In this document: positions 1 through 5,392 of the stretch, piece after piece
How the letters are laid out: each line of letters begins with the position of its first letter
Numbering within the stretch: the stretch's first letter is position 1
Assembly (NCBI GenBank): GCA_015492195.1
Contig: WGFP01000006.1
Location: 1-6,775 of the forward strand
DNA length: 6,775 nt
DNA from: Acidiferrobacterales bacterium
GTDB taxonomy: Bacteria; Pseudomonadota; Gammaproteobacteria; Acidiferrobacterales; Sulfurifustaceae
Reading direction: 5' to 3'
Program-made: the position numbers and the translations under genes
Notes under the pieces: generated by a model
The model's input: the letters and a program-made list of their open reading frames with translations, nothing else
Databases searched by the model: none
Told to the model about the DNA's origin: nothing

Positions 1-535
1 AGATTACGTAAATCAATACCCCGATGATGGTGAGCAGCAGCGCGAGACCTCCCTTCTCGACCAATTCCTTCCCAACCTGCGGTCCCACGAATTCGATCCG
101 CCTGACCTGAACGCTACACGTCACCCATTTTGGGGATTCGTTTGTAACGCATCGTTGAGCCTGGCCGGGCCGGCTCTCGACTTCACGTTCGTTTAGCGCC
201 GAACGCAGGGCTTCCACCACTTTGCTGCTCGCGGCCGCGCTCCCTTCGGCGCCACGCACCGGCAGCCGTATCATTAAATCGCGCGCGGTGCCGAAGTGTT
301 GCACCACGGCGTCGGGCATCCCCTTTTCCGCCAGAATTTTTCGTATTTCATTCGCCTTCACCGGCTTGGTATAGGATACCTCCACCAGCGTACCGCCCGT
401 GAAATCAAGGCCGAGATTCAGGCCGAATACGAAGAGCGCGACCAATGTAAGAACGTTCAACAGCGCGGACAACATAATCGGAATCCTGCGCTTGCCGATA
501 AAATCGATACGTGTTTGTCGCTTAATGATTTCCAT
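1..535 (-). CDS. secF: Protein translocase subunit SecF (partial, N-terminal 178 residues)
   Basis: SecF pairs with SecD in the inner membrane and uses the proton motive force to help proteins leave the SecYEG channel on the periplasmic side. The ATG at 535 begins a protein starting MEIIKRQTRI. A first membrane segment lies at about residues 18-40 and runs into the family signature LGLDFTGGTLVEV (41-53). The periplasmic P1 domain follows, with RRIEFVGPQVGKEL at 145-158, and the second membrane helix begins near residue 163. The gene runs off the left edge, so about the last 130 residues (usual length about 300-320) are missing. The start is 8 bases after the secD stop, with GAGA as a weak ribosome binding site, so translation is probably coupled to secD. 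Residues about 119-142 look longer than in E. coli SecF and carry Cys129 and Cys140. The identification is firm. Confidence 0.96.
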   Translation of the reverse strand, partial: MEIIKRQTRIDFIGKRRIPIMLSALLNVLTLVALFVFGLNLGLDFTGGTLVEVSYTKPVKANEIRKILAEKGMPDAVVQHFGTARDLMIRLPVRGAEGSAAASSKVVEALRSALNEREVESRPGQAQRCVTNESPKWVTCSVQVRRIEFVGPQVGKELVEKGGLALLLTIIGVLIYVI

Positions 536-543
536 GCCGGTCT

Positions 544-2427
544 CTAGATAGGGATCTTTTCCAGGCGGCGGCCGCCGAAGGCAAGGTTGGCAATGGCGCG
601 TGCGCCCAGTACGGCGGTGAACATGGTGGTCAGAATGCCGATGCTCAGCGTAATGGCGAACCCCTTGATCGGTCCAGTACCGAAGTTAAACAGCATGACC
701 GCCGCGATCAGCGTCGTGATATTGGCATCGGCAATGGTACCGAAGGCCTTTTGATAACCGGCGTAAATACTCGCCTGCGGCGTGTTGCCGTTGCGCAGCT
801 CCTCGCGGATGCGTTCGTTGATCAGGACATTGGCGTCCACCGCCATACCCACCGTCAACAGGATGCCGGCAATTCCGGGCAACGTCAGCGTCGCCTGAAA
901 GATGGAAAGGATGCCCACCAGCAGAATCATATTCAAAAACAGGGCGATGTCGGCGATCACGCCGAATGCCTTGTAATAAACCACCATGAAAATCAATACG
1001 GCGGAGAGACCGATAATAATGGAACGCAAGCCCTGATTGATATTGTCCTGGCCGAGACTCGGCCCAACCGTGCGCTCTTCAATAATCTCCACCGGCGCCG
1101 CCAGGGCGCCCGCGCGCAGCAGCAGAGCAAGCTCGTTGGCTTCCTGCACGCTCTCCAGGCCCTCGATTTGAAAACGTTTGCCCAATTGGGTCCTGATCAC
1201 CGGCGCGGTGATCACTTCCTCTATGCGGCGACTGATACGTACCGGTTCTCCCGCTTCATTGAGCACCGGCCTGCCGTTCTCATCCAATTTGATATCGGAT
1301 TTGATTTCGATATACACCACCGCCATGCGTTTGCCCACGTTTTTTCCGGTGACGCGCTGATTGATGGCGGCGCCGCGCGCGTCAAGCGTGATGGAGACGA
1401 TGGGCTGGCTGGTCTGGCTGTCGAACCCCGGGGCGGCGTCCACGATGTTGTCGCCGGAATAGATGACGCGGTTCTTGAGAAGGATCGGCCGGCCGTCGCG
1501 CATTTTGTAAAGCCTCGATCCCGGCGGAACCCGCCCGCTGACCGCCCCAAGGACATCATGTTCCTCGTCTACGAGCATGATCTCCAGCGTGGCCGTGCGC
1601 CCGAGTATTTCCTTGGCCCTGGCGGTGTCCTGCACGCCGGGTAACTGAACGACGATGCGTTCTTCGCCCTGCTGCTGAATGATCGGTTCGGCCACGCCCA
1701 GTTCGTTGACGCGGTTGCGCAGCGACGTCATGTTCTGTTCCAACGCGAAGCGGCGTTTCTCGCGCAATGCGGCTTCGCTGATGCGCGCAACCAAAACAAA
1801 CTCACGCGGCCGTTCGACGTCGGAGAGCTCGAGTTCTCGCAGTTCTTCTTTGATGATTTCACGGGCCGCGTCGCGTTGCTCCGCATTGCGGAAACGAACT
1901 TCCACGGCACCGCCTTCGAGCCGTTTGACAACCAGGTAACGCACCTTGTTTTCGCGCATGAGCCGGCGCAGATCATCAGCGTAGCTTTCACCCGCTTTCT
2001 TGAGTACCGTGCGCATGTCCACCTGCATGAGGAAATGCACCCCGCCGCGCAGGTCGAGACCGAGATACATCGGCTTGCCGCCCAGCTCCTGAAGAAAGGC
2101 CGGTGTCGCCGGCAGCAGATTCAGGGCGACCGTGTAACCGTCCCCCAGTTCCTTTTTTACCAGATCAAGCGCCCTGATCTGGGTTTCCGTATCCGCAAAC
2201 CGGACCTTCGCCCCCTGCTCATCAAGGATCGTGCCGGTATAATTCAAACCTGCCCGCTTCAGCGCCCGCTCCACGCGTGCAAGCACCGCTGCATCGACTT
2301 GGGTGGTACGCGTGGGCGATATCTGGATGGCGGGATACTCGCCGTAAAGGTTGGGCAGAGCATAAATCAATCCGGCGACAACGACCGTCAGAATCAGCAG
2401 GTACTTCCAGAGGGGGTATTTATTCAT
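544..2427 (-). CDS. secD: Protein translocase subunit SecD
   Basis: SecD is an RND-superfamily inner-membrane protein that, with SecF and YajC, completes export through SecYEG by proton-driven movement of its large periplasmic domain. The 627 residues (E. coli 615) contain an N-terminal membrane helix at about 8-25, LGLDLRGG at 122-129, RNRVNELGVAEP at 237-248 and QLPGV at 261-265. GPSLG at 455-459 precedes five C-terminal helices (about 469-485, 490-507, 514-535, 569-583, 587-614). The fourth helix carries VGMAVDANVLINERIREE, in which Asp531 aligns with the proton-relay Asp519 of E. coli. The protein appears complete. The ATG at 2427 gives the expected short cytoplasmic N-terminus before the first helix. 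The only ribosome-binding candidate is a GGTGA about 10 bases upstream. The gene lies 99 bases after yajC and 8 bases before secF. Confidence 0.98.
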   Translation of the reverse strand: MNKYPLWKYLLILTVVVAGLIYALPNLYGEYPAIQISPTRTTQVDAAVLARVERALKRAGLNYTGTILDEQGAKVRFADTETQIRALDLVKKELGDGYTVALNLLPATPAFLQELGGKPMYLGLDLRGGVHFLMQVDMRTVLKKAGESYADDLRRLMRENKVRYLVVKRLEGGAVEVRFRNAEQRDAAREIIKEELRELELSDVERPREFVLVARISEAALREKRRFALEQNMTSLRNRVNELGVAEPIIQQQGEERIVVQLPGVQDTARAKEILGRTATLEIMLVDEEHDVLGAVSGRVPPGSRLYKMRDGRPILLKNRVIYSGDNIVDAAPGFDSQTSQPIVSITLDARGAAINQRVTGKNVGKRMAVVYIEIKSDIKLDENGRPVLNEAGEPVRISRRIEEVITAPVIRTQLGKRFQIEGLESVQEANELALLLRAGALAAPVEIIEERTVGPSLGQDNINQGLRSIIIGLSAVLIFMVVYYKAFGVIADIALFLNMILLVGILSIFQATLTLPGIAGILLTVGMAVDANVLINERIREELRNGNTPQASIYAGYQKAFGTIADANITTLIAAVMLFNFGTGPIKGFAITLSIGILTTMFTAVLGARAIANLAFGGRRLEKIPI

Positions 2428-2432
2428 TATGG

Positions 2433-2464
2433 TTTTTCACCGCAAAGATACAAACGAAGATAAA
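2433..2464. repeat. Possible decayed interspersed-repeat remnant in the secD leader
   Basis: Read on the minus strand, this stretch contains CTTCG, then CTTTGCGGTGAAAAACC, just before the secD start. It resembles a degenerate CTTTGCG-type iteration seen between genes in many bacterial genomes. That resemblance is from memory and the match is imperfect. The GGTGA at its end is the only candidate ribosome binding site for secD. It could equally be ordinary leader sequence. Confidence 0.2.
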
Positions 2465-2505
2465 TTTTGCTGTACAACTGTTAAGCTGATTCTCTGCTGT
2501 TTCGG

Positions 2506-2518
2506 CCTCGCTGCGAGG
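2506..2518 (-). other. Short GC-rich hairpin between yajC and secD
   Basis: In the minus-strand transcript, CCTCG and CGAGG pair around a CAG loop, beginning 8 bases after the yajC stop codon. No U-run follows, so it does not look like an intrinsic terminator. It could be an RNA processing or stabilising element that adjusts expression of secD relative to yajC. No function is shown. Confidence 0.35.
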
Positions 2519-2526
2519 ATACTTCT

Positions 2527-2868
2527 TTAGGTAGACTTAATAGTACCTTTGGGTAGGATTGACTGAATCGCCTGCCGCTGTACCTTGATCTCCACGCCGT
2601 CTGCGATTTCCACCGTCACGAAGTTATCGCCTACATGGGTAATCCGGCCCAAAGTGCCGCCGCTGGTCACCACTTCGTCCCCCTTGGCCAGCGCCGCAAT
2701 CATGGCCTTGTGTTCTTTGGCGCGCTTGGCCTGAGGGCGGATCAACAGAAAATAAAACGCGATAAACAGCACAATCAGCATAACAAGCGTGAAATAACCA
2801 CCGCCTTGCGGCGGTGCGCCGGCGGGAGCTTGGGCTTGGGCCATGGCATCAGAAATAAAGAAATTCAT
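2527..2868 (-). CDS. yajC: Sec translocase accessory protein YajC
   Basis: YajC is a small inner-membrane protein that joins the SecDF complex. The 113 residues (E. coli 110) begin MNFFISDAMAQAQ, close to the E. coli N-terminus MSFFISDAVA. An Ala/Pro/Gly-rich stretch follows, then one membrane helix at about 25-43 ending in LLIRPQAKRAKEHK. The cytoplasmic domain has KGDEVVTSGGTLGRI (62-76), and the C-terminus ILPKGTIKST matches the family. I chose the ATG at 2868 because AAGGA lies 8 bases upstream and the homologous N-terminus starts there. An in-frame ATG at 2916 would add 16 unrelated residues and has no ribosome binding site. The gap to tgt is 60 bases and contains a small CGGG-GTAG-CCCG stem right after the tgt stop. 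Confidence 0.97.
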   Translation of the reverse strand: MNFFISDAMAQAQAPAGAPPQGGGYFTLVMLIVLFIAFYFLLIRPQAKRAKEHKAMIAALAKGDEVVTSGGTLGRITHVGDNFVTVEIADGVEIKVQRQAIQSILPKGTIKST

Positions 2869-2928
2869 GGTATATCCTTGGTTTGGGTTAATAGTTCGGT
2901 TGTGAGCGGCGGACATCGGGCTACCCCG

Positions 2929-4038
2929 CTACCCACCGCCGCGTTTTCGGCGCATACGATAAAACTTATTGGTGAAATCATCCAGTTTTTTTTCTGCGAT
3001 GGCCGCGCGCAGGTCCCGCATCAGGCCCTGGTAATATGCCAGATTATGGACCGTCGCCAGGCGCGCGCCGAGGATTTCGTTGGCCTGTTGCAGATGGCGA
3101 AGGTAGGCGCGGCTGTAATGGCGACACGTGTAGCAGTCACAATGTTCGTCCACCGGGCCGGTATCGTGCGCATAGCGGCTGTTTCGTATCTTGATCTCGC
3201 CCTCATGGGTAAACAACCAGCCGTTGCGGGCGTTGCGTGTCGGGAGCACGCAGTCGAACATGTCCATGCCGAGACGCACGGCCTCGACCAGATCTTCCGG
3301 CGTGCCCACGCCCATGAGATACCGCGGCCGGTCGCGCGGCAGTTGCGGCGCCACGTGCGCGAGAATCCGGAACATTTCCTCCTTACCCTCCCCCACGGAC
3401 AGGCCGCCCACGGCATAGCCGTCAAAACCGATCTGTTTCAGGCCGGTTAATGAAATGTCGCGCAGATGTCCGTACATCCCGCCCTGGACGATGCCAAACA
3501 GCGCACCGGCATGATCCGCATGTGCCGCCTTGCTGCGCTCCGCCCAGCGCAGCGAAAGTTCCATCGAAGCGCGCGCCTCGGGCTCCGTCGCCGGGTGATG
3601 CGTGCACTCGTCGAAAACCATCATGACGTCGGCGACCAGCGCCTGCTGCACGGCGATCGCCTCTTCCGGTCCGAGGAAAAACCGTGCGCCGTCCACGGGT
3701 GACTGAAAATGCACGCCTTCTTCACTGACCCGGCGCATTTTCGCCAGGCTCCACACCTGAAATCCGCCGGAATCGGTAAGAATCGGCCCGTCCCAGTGCA
3801 TGAACCGGTGCAGCCCCCCGTGCGATTTGATGACGTCCAGCCCCGGGCGCAGCATGAGATGAAAGGTATTGCCGAGAATGATTTCGGCGCCCACGGCCGT
3901 CAGTTCCTCGGGGGTCACAGCCCTGACCGTTCCGGCGGTGCCGACCGGCATGAAGGCCGGCGTTTCCACGGTACCGCGGTCAAAAACCATGCGCCCGTGC
4001 CGCGCGCCGCCGTCCTGATTTAAGAGTTCGAATTTCAT
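2929..4038 (-). CDS. tgt: tRNA-guanine(34) transglycosylase
   Basis: Tgt swaps the wobble guanine of GUN-anticodon tRNAs (Asp, Asn, His, Tyr) for preQ1 in the cytoplasm, the first tRNA-bound step of queuosine synthesis. Family features are all present in the 369 residues: TDSGGFQVWSL with catalytic Asp89, MVFDE with Asp143, GIVQGG (182-187), GYAVGGLSVGE (207-217) and MFDCVLPTRNARNG (260-273) with the nucleophile Asp262. The zinc ligands are Cys300, Cys302, Cys305 and His331. Trp96 replaces the Phe of the E. coli motif (FQVFSL), a mild substitution. MKFELLNQDG aligns with E. coli MKFELDTTDG, which fixes the ATG at 4038. There is no purine-rich ribosome binding site; the preceding bases are U-rich and follow a repeat hairpin. 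The protein appears complete and functional. Confidence 0.98.
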   Translation of the reverse strand: MKFELLNQDGGARHGRMVFDRGTVETPAFMPVGTAGTVRAVTPEELTAVGAEIILGNTFHLMLRPGLDVIKSHGGLHRFMHWDGPILTDSGGFQVWSLAKMRRVSEEGVHFQSPVDGARFFLGPEEAIAVQQALVADVMMVFDECTHHPATEPEARASMELSLRWAERSKAAHADHAGALFGIVQGGMYGHLRDISLTGLKQIGFDGYAVGGLSVGEGKEEMFRILAHVAPQLPRDRPRYLMGVGTPEDLVEAVRLGMDMFDCVLPTRNARNGWLFTHEGEIKIRNSRYAHDTGPVDEHCDCYTCRHYSRAYLRHLQQANEILGARLATVHNLAYYQGLMRDLRAAIAEKKLDDFTNKFYRMRRKRGGG

Positions 4039-4051
4039 ATAAAAACAGTCA

Positions 4052-4119
4052 CAAGTTTAAAGTAACAAGTATCAAGAAAAACATATTTACCTTGCTACTT
4101 GCCACTTGCTACTTGCCGC
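4052..4119. repeat. Inverted pair of heptad-periodic repeats forming a hairpin between queA and tgt
   Basis: On the plus strand, four degenerate units with AAG at 7-base intervals (4053, 4060, 4067, 4074) face four tandem heptamers TTGCTAC, TTGCCAC, TTGCTAC, TTGCCGC (4092-4119). AAGTAACAAGTATCAAG (4060-4076) and CTTGCTACTTGCCACTT (4091-4107) form a 17-pair stem around a 14-base loop. In the minus-strand RNA this stem has two G-U pairs and one mismatch. An outer 5-pair stem (4052-4056 with 4111-4115) is separated from it by a symmetric 3-base internal loop. The queA stop codon lies inside the arm. It looks like an interspersed intergenic repeat inserted between two operon genes. The family identity is unknown. 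Confidence 0.7.
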
Positions 4120-5141
4120 TTTGATGTTATAAACATCGCATCCCCATAACTATAAAAACGATATTTCTTTTCCACCGCGTGGCGATAGGCATTGAGCACG
4201 TTGTCAATGCCGGCGAAGGCGCACACTAACATTAATAGTGTCGACTCCGGAAGGTGAAAATTGGTCAGCAAGGCATCAATGATCTGAAAACGGTAACCCG
4301 GATAAATAAAGATATCGGTCTCACCGTTAAACGGCGCGAGCTTATCACCCACGGCCGCCGTTTCCAGGGCGCGCACAACCGTCGTGCCGACGGCGATCAC
4401 GCGCCGTCCCGCGGCCCTGGCCGCGTTGACCTGATCGCAGACCCTCCCATCCACCTCAAGATACTCTGAATGCATACGGTGGTCGCGGATGTCATTAACA
4501 CGCAACGGTTGAAAGGTCCCGGCGCCGATGTGCAATGTCACGAATGCGCGTTCGACGCCCAATGCATCGAGTTTCTGAAACATGGATTCGTCAAAATGCA
4601 GCCCCGCCGTGGGCGCCGCGACCGCGCCGGGCCTGCTGGCATAGACCGTCTGGTAACGTTCCCGGTCGAGCGTCTCATCCGGACGCGCGATATAAGGCGG
4701 GAGCGGCATATGGCCGATGCGAGCGAGGACGTCCTTGATGGATTCTTCTGTTTCAAACACCAGTTCAAAAAAATCGTCCCGGCGGGACACCACGCGAGCC
4801 GGCACGCCTCCGTCCAGATGCAGCCGTTGTCCCGGCTTCGGCGTTTTGCTGGCGCGGACCTGCGCCAAGACCCGCTGCTCGCCAAGAATACGCTCCACCA
4901 GTATCTCAACGTGCCCGCCGGTCTCCTTGCGTCCACCCAAGCGCGCCGGGATGACATAGGTATTATTGAAAACCATAACGTCCCCCGGGCGCAGCAAAGA
5001 GGGAAGATTGGAAAATTGAAGATCCCGCAAAGCCCCGCTTGCACCGTCCAGAACCAGCAAGCGGCCGGCCGAACGCGACGAGGCGGGAAACTGGGCGATG
5101 AGCTCCGGCGGCAGATCGTAGTGAAAATCGGATTTACGCAA
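4095..5141 (-). CDS. queA: S-adenosylmethionine:tRNA ribosyltransferase-isomerase
   Basis: QueA transfers and isomerises the ribosyl part of S-adenosylmethionine onto preQ1 in tRNA, making epoxyqueuosine. It therefore acts right after Tgt, its neighbour. The 348 residues (E. coli 356) show RPGDVMVFNNTYVIPARL (51-68), GGHVEILVERIL (75-86), IGHMPLPPYI (142-151), APTAGLHFD (176-184), LHIGAGTFQPLR (203-214), LLTNFHLPESTLLMLV (291-306) and YSYGDAMFIT (330-339). The start is TTG at 5141: it matches the E. coli N-terminus (MRVTDF versus MRKSDF), has GAGAGGGG four bases upstream, and an in-frame stop at 5178-5180 leaves no other upstream start. The last eight residues, KRQVASGK, are encoded by the heptad repeat and do not resemble the usual tail. 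The conserved core is intact. Confidence 0.97.
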   Translation of the reverse strand: MRKSDFHYDLPPELIAQFPASSRSAGRLLVLDGASGALRDLQFSNLPSLLRPGDVMVFNNTYVIPARLGGRKETGGHVEILVERILGEQRVLAQVRASKTPKPGQRLHLDGGVPARVVSRRDDFFELVFETEESIKDVLARIGHMPLPPYIARPDETLDRERYQTVYASRPGAVAAPTAGLHFDESMFQKLDALGVERAFVTLHIGAGTFQPLRVNDIRDHRMHSEYLEVDGRVCDQVNAARAAGRRVIAVGTTVVRALETAAVGDKLAPFNGETDIFIYPGYRFQIIDALLTNFHLPESTLLMLVCAFAGIDNVLNAYRHAVEKKYRFYSYGDAMFITSKRQVASGK

Positions 5142-5145
5142 TGCG

Positions 5146-5157
5146 CCCCTCTCGGGG
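5146..5157 (-). promoter_or_regulatory. queA ribosome binding site inside a C4-GAGA-G4 hairpin
   Basis: The minus-strand transcript reads CCCCGAGAGGGG ending four bases before the TTG start of queA. Four G-C pairs close a GAGA loop, which is a GNRA tetraloop sequence. The GAGAGG portion is the only plausible Shine-Dalgarno sequence, so folding would hide part of it. Together with the weak TTG codon this predicts low or controlled translation. The pairing is seen in the sequence; the regulatory role is inferred. Confidence 0.5.
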
Positions 5158-5264
5158 TTGGGACATGGCGCGCAAGATTAACAAAATTCCACCTGGAGCA
5201 GAATTTGAACGCCACGCCCTTCAACAGCCGGAACTCCCGCGTGAGTCCAGACGGCGGCTGCTCC

Positions 5265-5294
5265 CTGTCATTGCATAGAGGGAATCGCTATACT
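5265..5294 (+). promoter_or_regulatory. Candidate sigma70-type promoter for the glucan phosphorylase gene
   Basis: CTGTCA (5265-5270, 4 of 6 to consensus) and TATACT (5289-5294, 5 of 6) are separated by 18 bases. Transcription would start near 5301 and give a leader of about 88 bases. It lies in the only AT-rich patch of the divergent intergenic region. This is a pattern match only. Confidence 0.4.
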
Positions 5295-5295
5295 T

Positions 5296-5324
5296 TTTAT
5301 ATATTTAAGGTGGGACGTGATGAA
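5296..5324 (-). promoter_or_regulatory. Weak candidate promoter for the queA operon
   Basis: On the minus strand, TTCATC (5324-5319, 3 of 6) and TATAAA (5301-5296, 5 of 6) are separated by 17 bases. A transcript from here would have a leader of about 145 bases before queA. The -35 match is poor, and the true promoter may lie elsewhere in 5142-5388. Confidence 0.25.
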
Positions 5325-5353
5325 ACGATATCGGCCGGATAATAAAATGAAAG

Positions 5354-5392
5354 ATGCCACCGCCAACCTCCTCCATGGATAATCTCCCATGA
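5354..5392 (+). other. Possible 12-codon upstream reading frame overlapping the phosphorylase start
   Basis: ATG at 5354 opens the frame MPPPTSSMDNLP, whose TGA stop overlaps the phosphorylase ATG in an ATGA arrangement typical of translational coupling. A second tiny frame, MKDATANLLHG (5347-5382), is in the phosphorylase frame and stops six bases before its start. Neither has a strong ribosome binding site, so either may be chance. The PPP run is a known type of ribosome-slowing sequence. Confidence 0.25.

Noticed and set aside
751..1644. 297-codon plus-strand open frame opposite secD
   Set aside because: It is fully antisense to the strongly conserved secD, its composition is shadow-like (rich in His, Gln, Arg, Asp), and it shows no recognisable motif.
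2869..2916. Longer yajC start at 2916
   Set aside because: It would add 16 residues absent from the family and has no ribosome binding site, whereas the ATG at 2868 has AAGGA and a matching N-terminus.
2635..3450. 271-codon plus-strand open frame opposite yajC and tgt
   Set aside because: It spans two conserved minus-strand genes and their spacer, so it is a shadow frame.
4041..4076. Intrinsic terminator between queA and tgt
   Set aside because: The stem is AT-rich and imperfect, the U-run is short and six bases away from the outer stem, and termination here would cut off the conserved downstream operon.
4092..4119. CRISPR-like or microsatellite array
   Set aside because: The units are only 7 bases long, without spacers, and occur as an inverted pair, so CRISPR is excluded.
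4470..5342. 290-codon plus-strand open frame across queA and the divergent region
   Set aside because: Most of it is the mirror of queA and no family motif is visible. Its extension into the intergenic region is explained by few stop codons in GC-rich DNA.
5142..5388. preQ1 riboswitch upstream of queA
   Set aside because: I could not find the short C-rich/A-rich pseudoknot pattern expected of a preQ1 aptamer. The stems seen do not match it.
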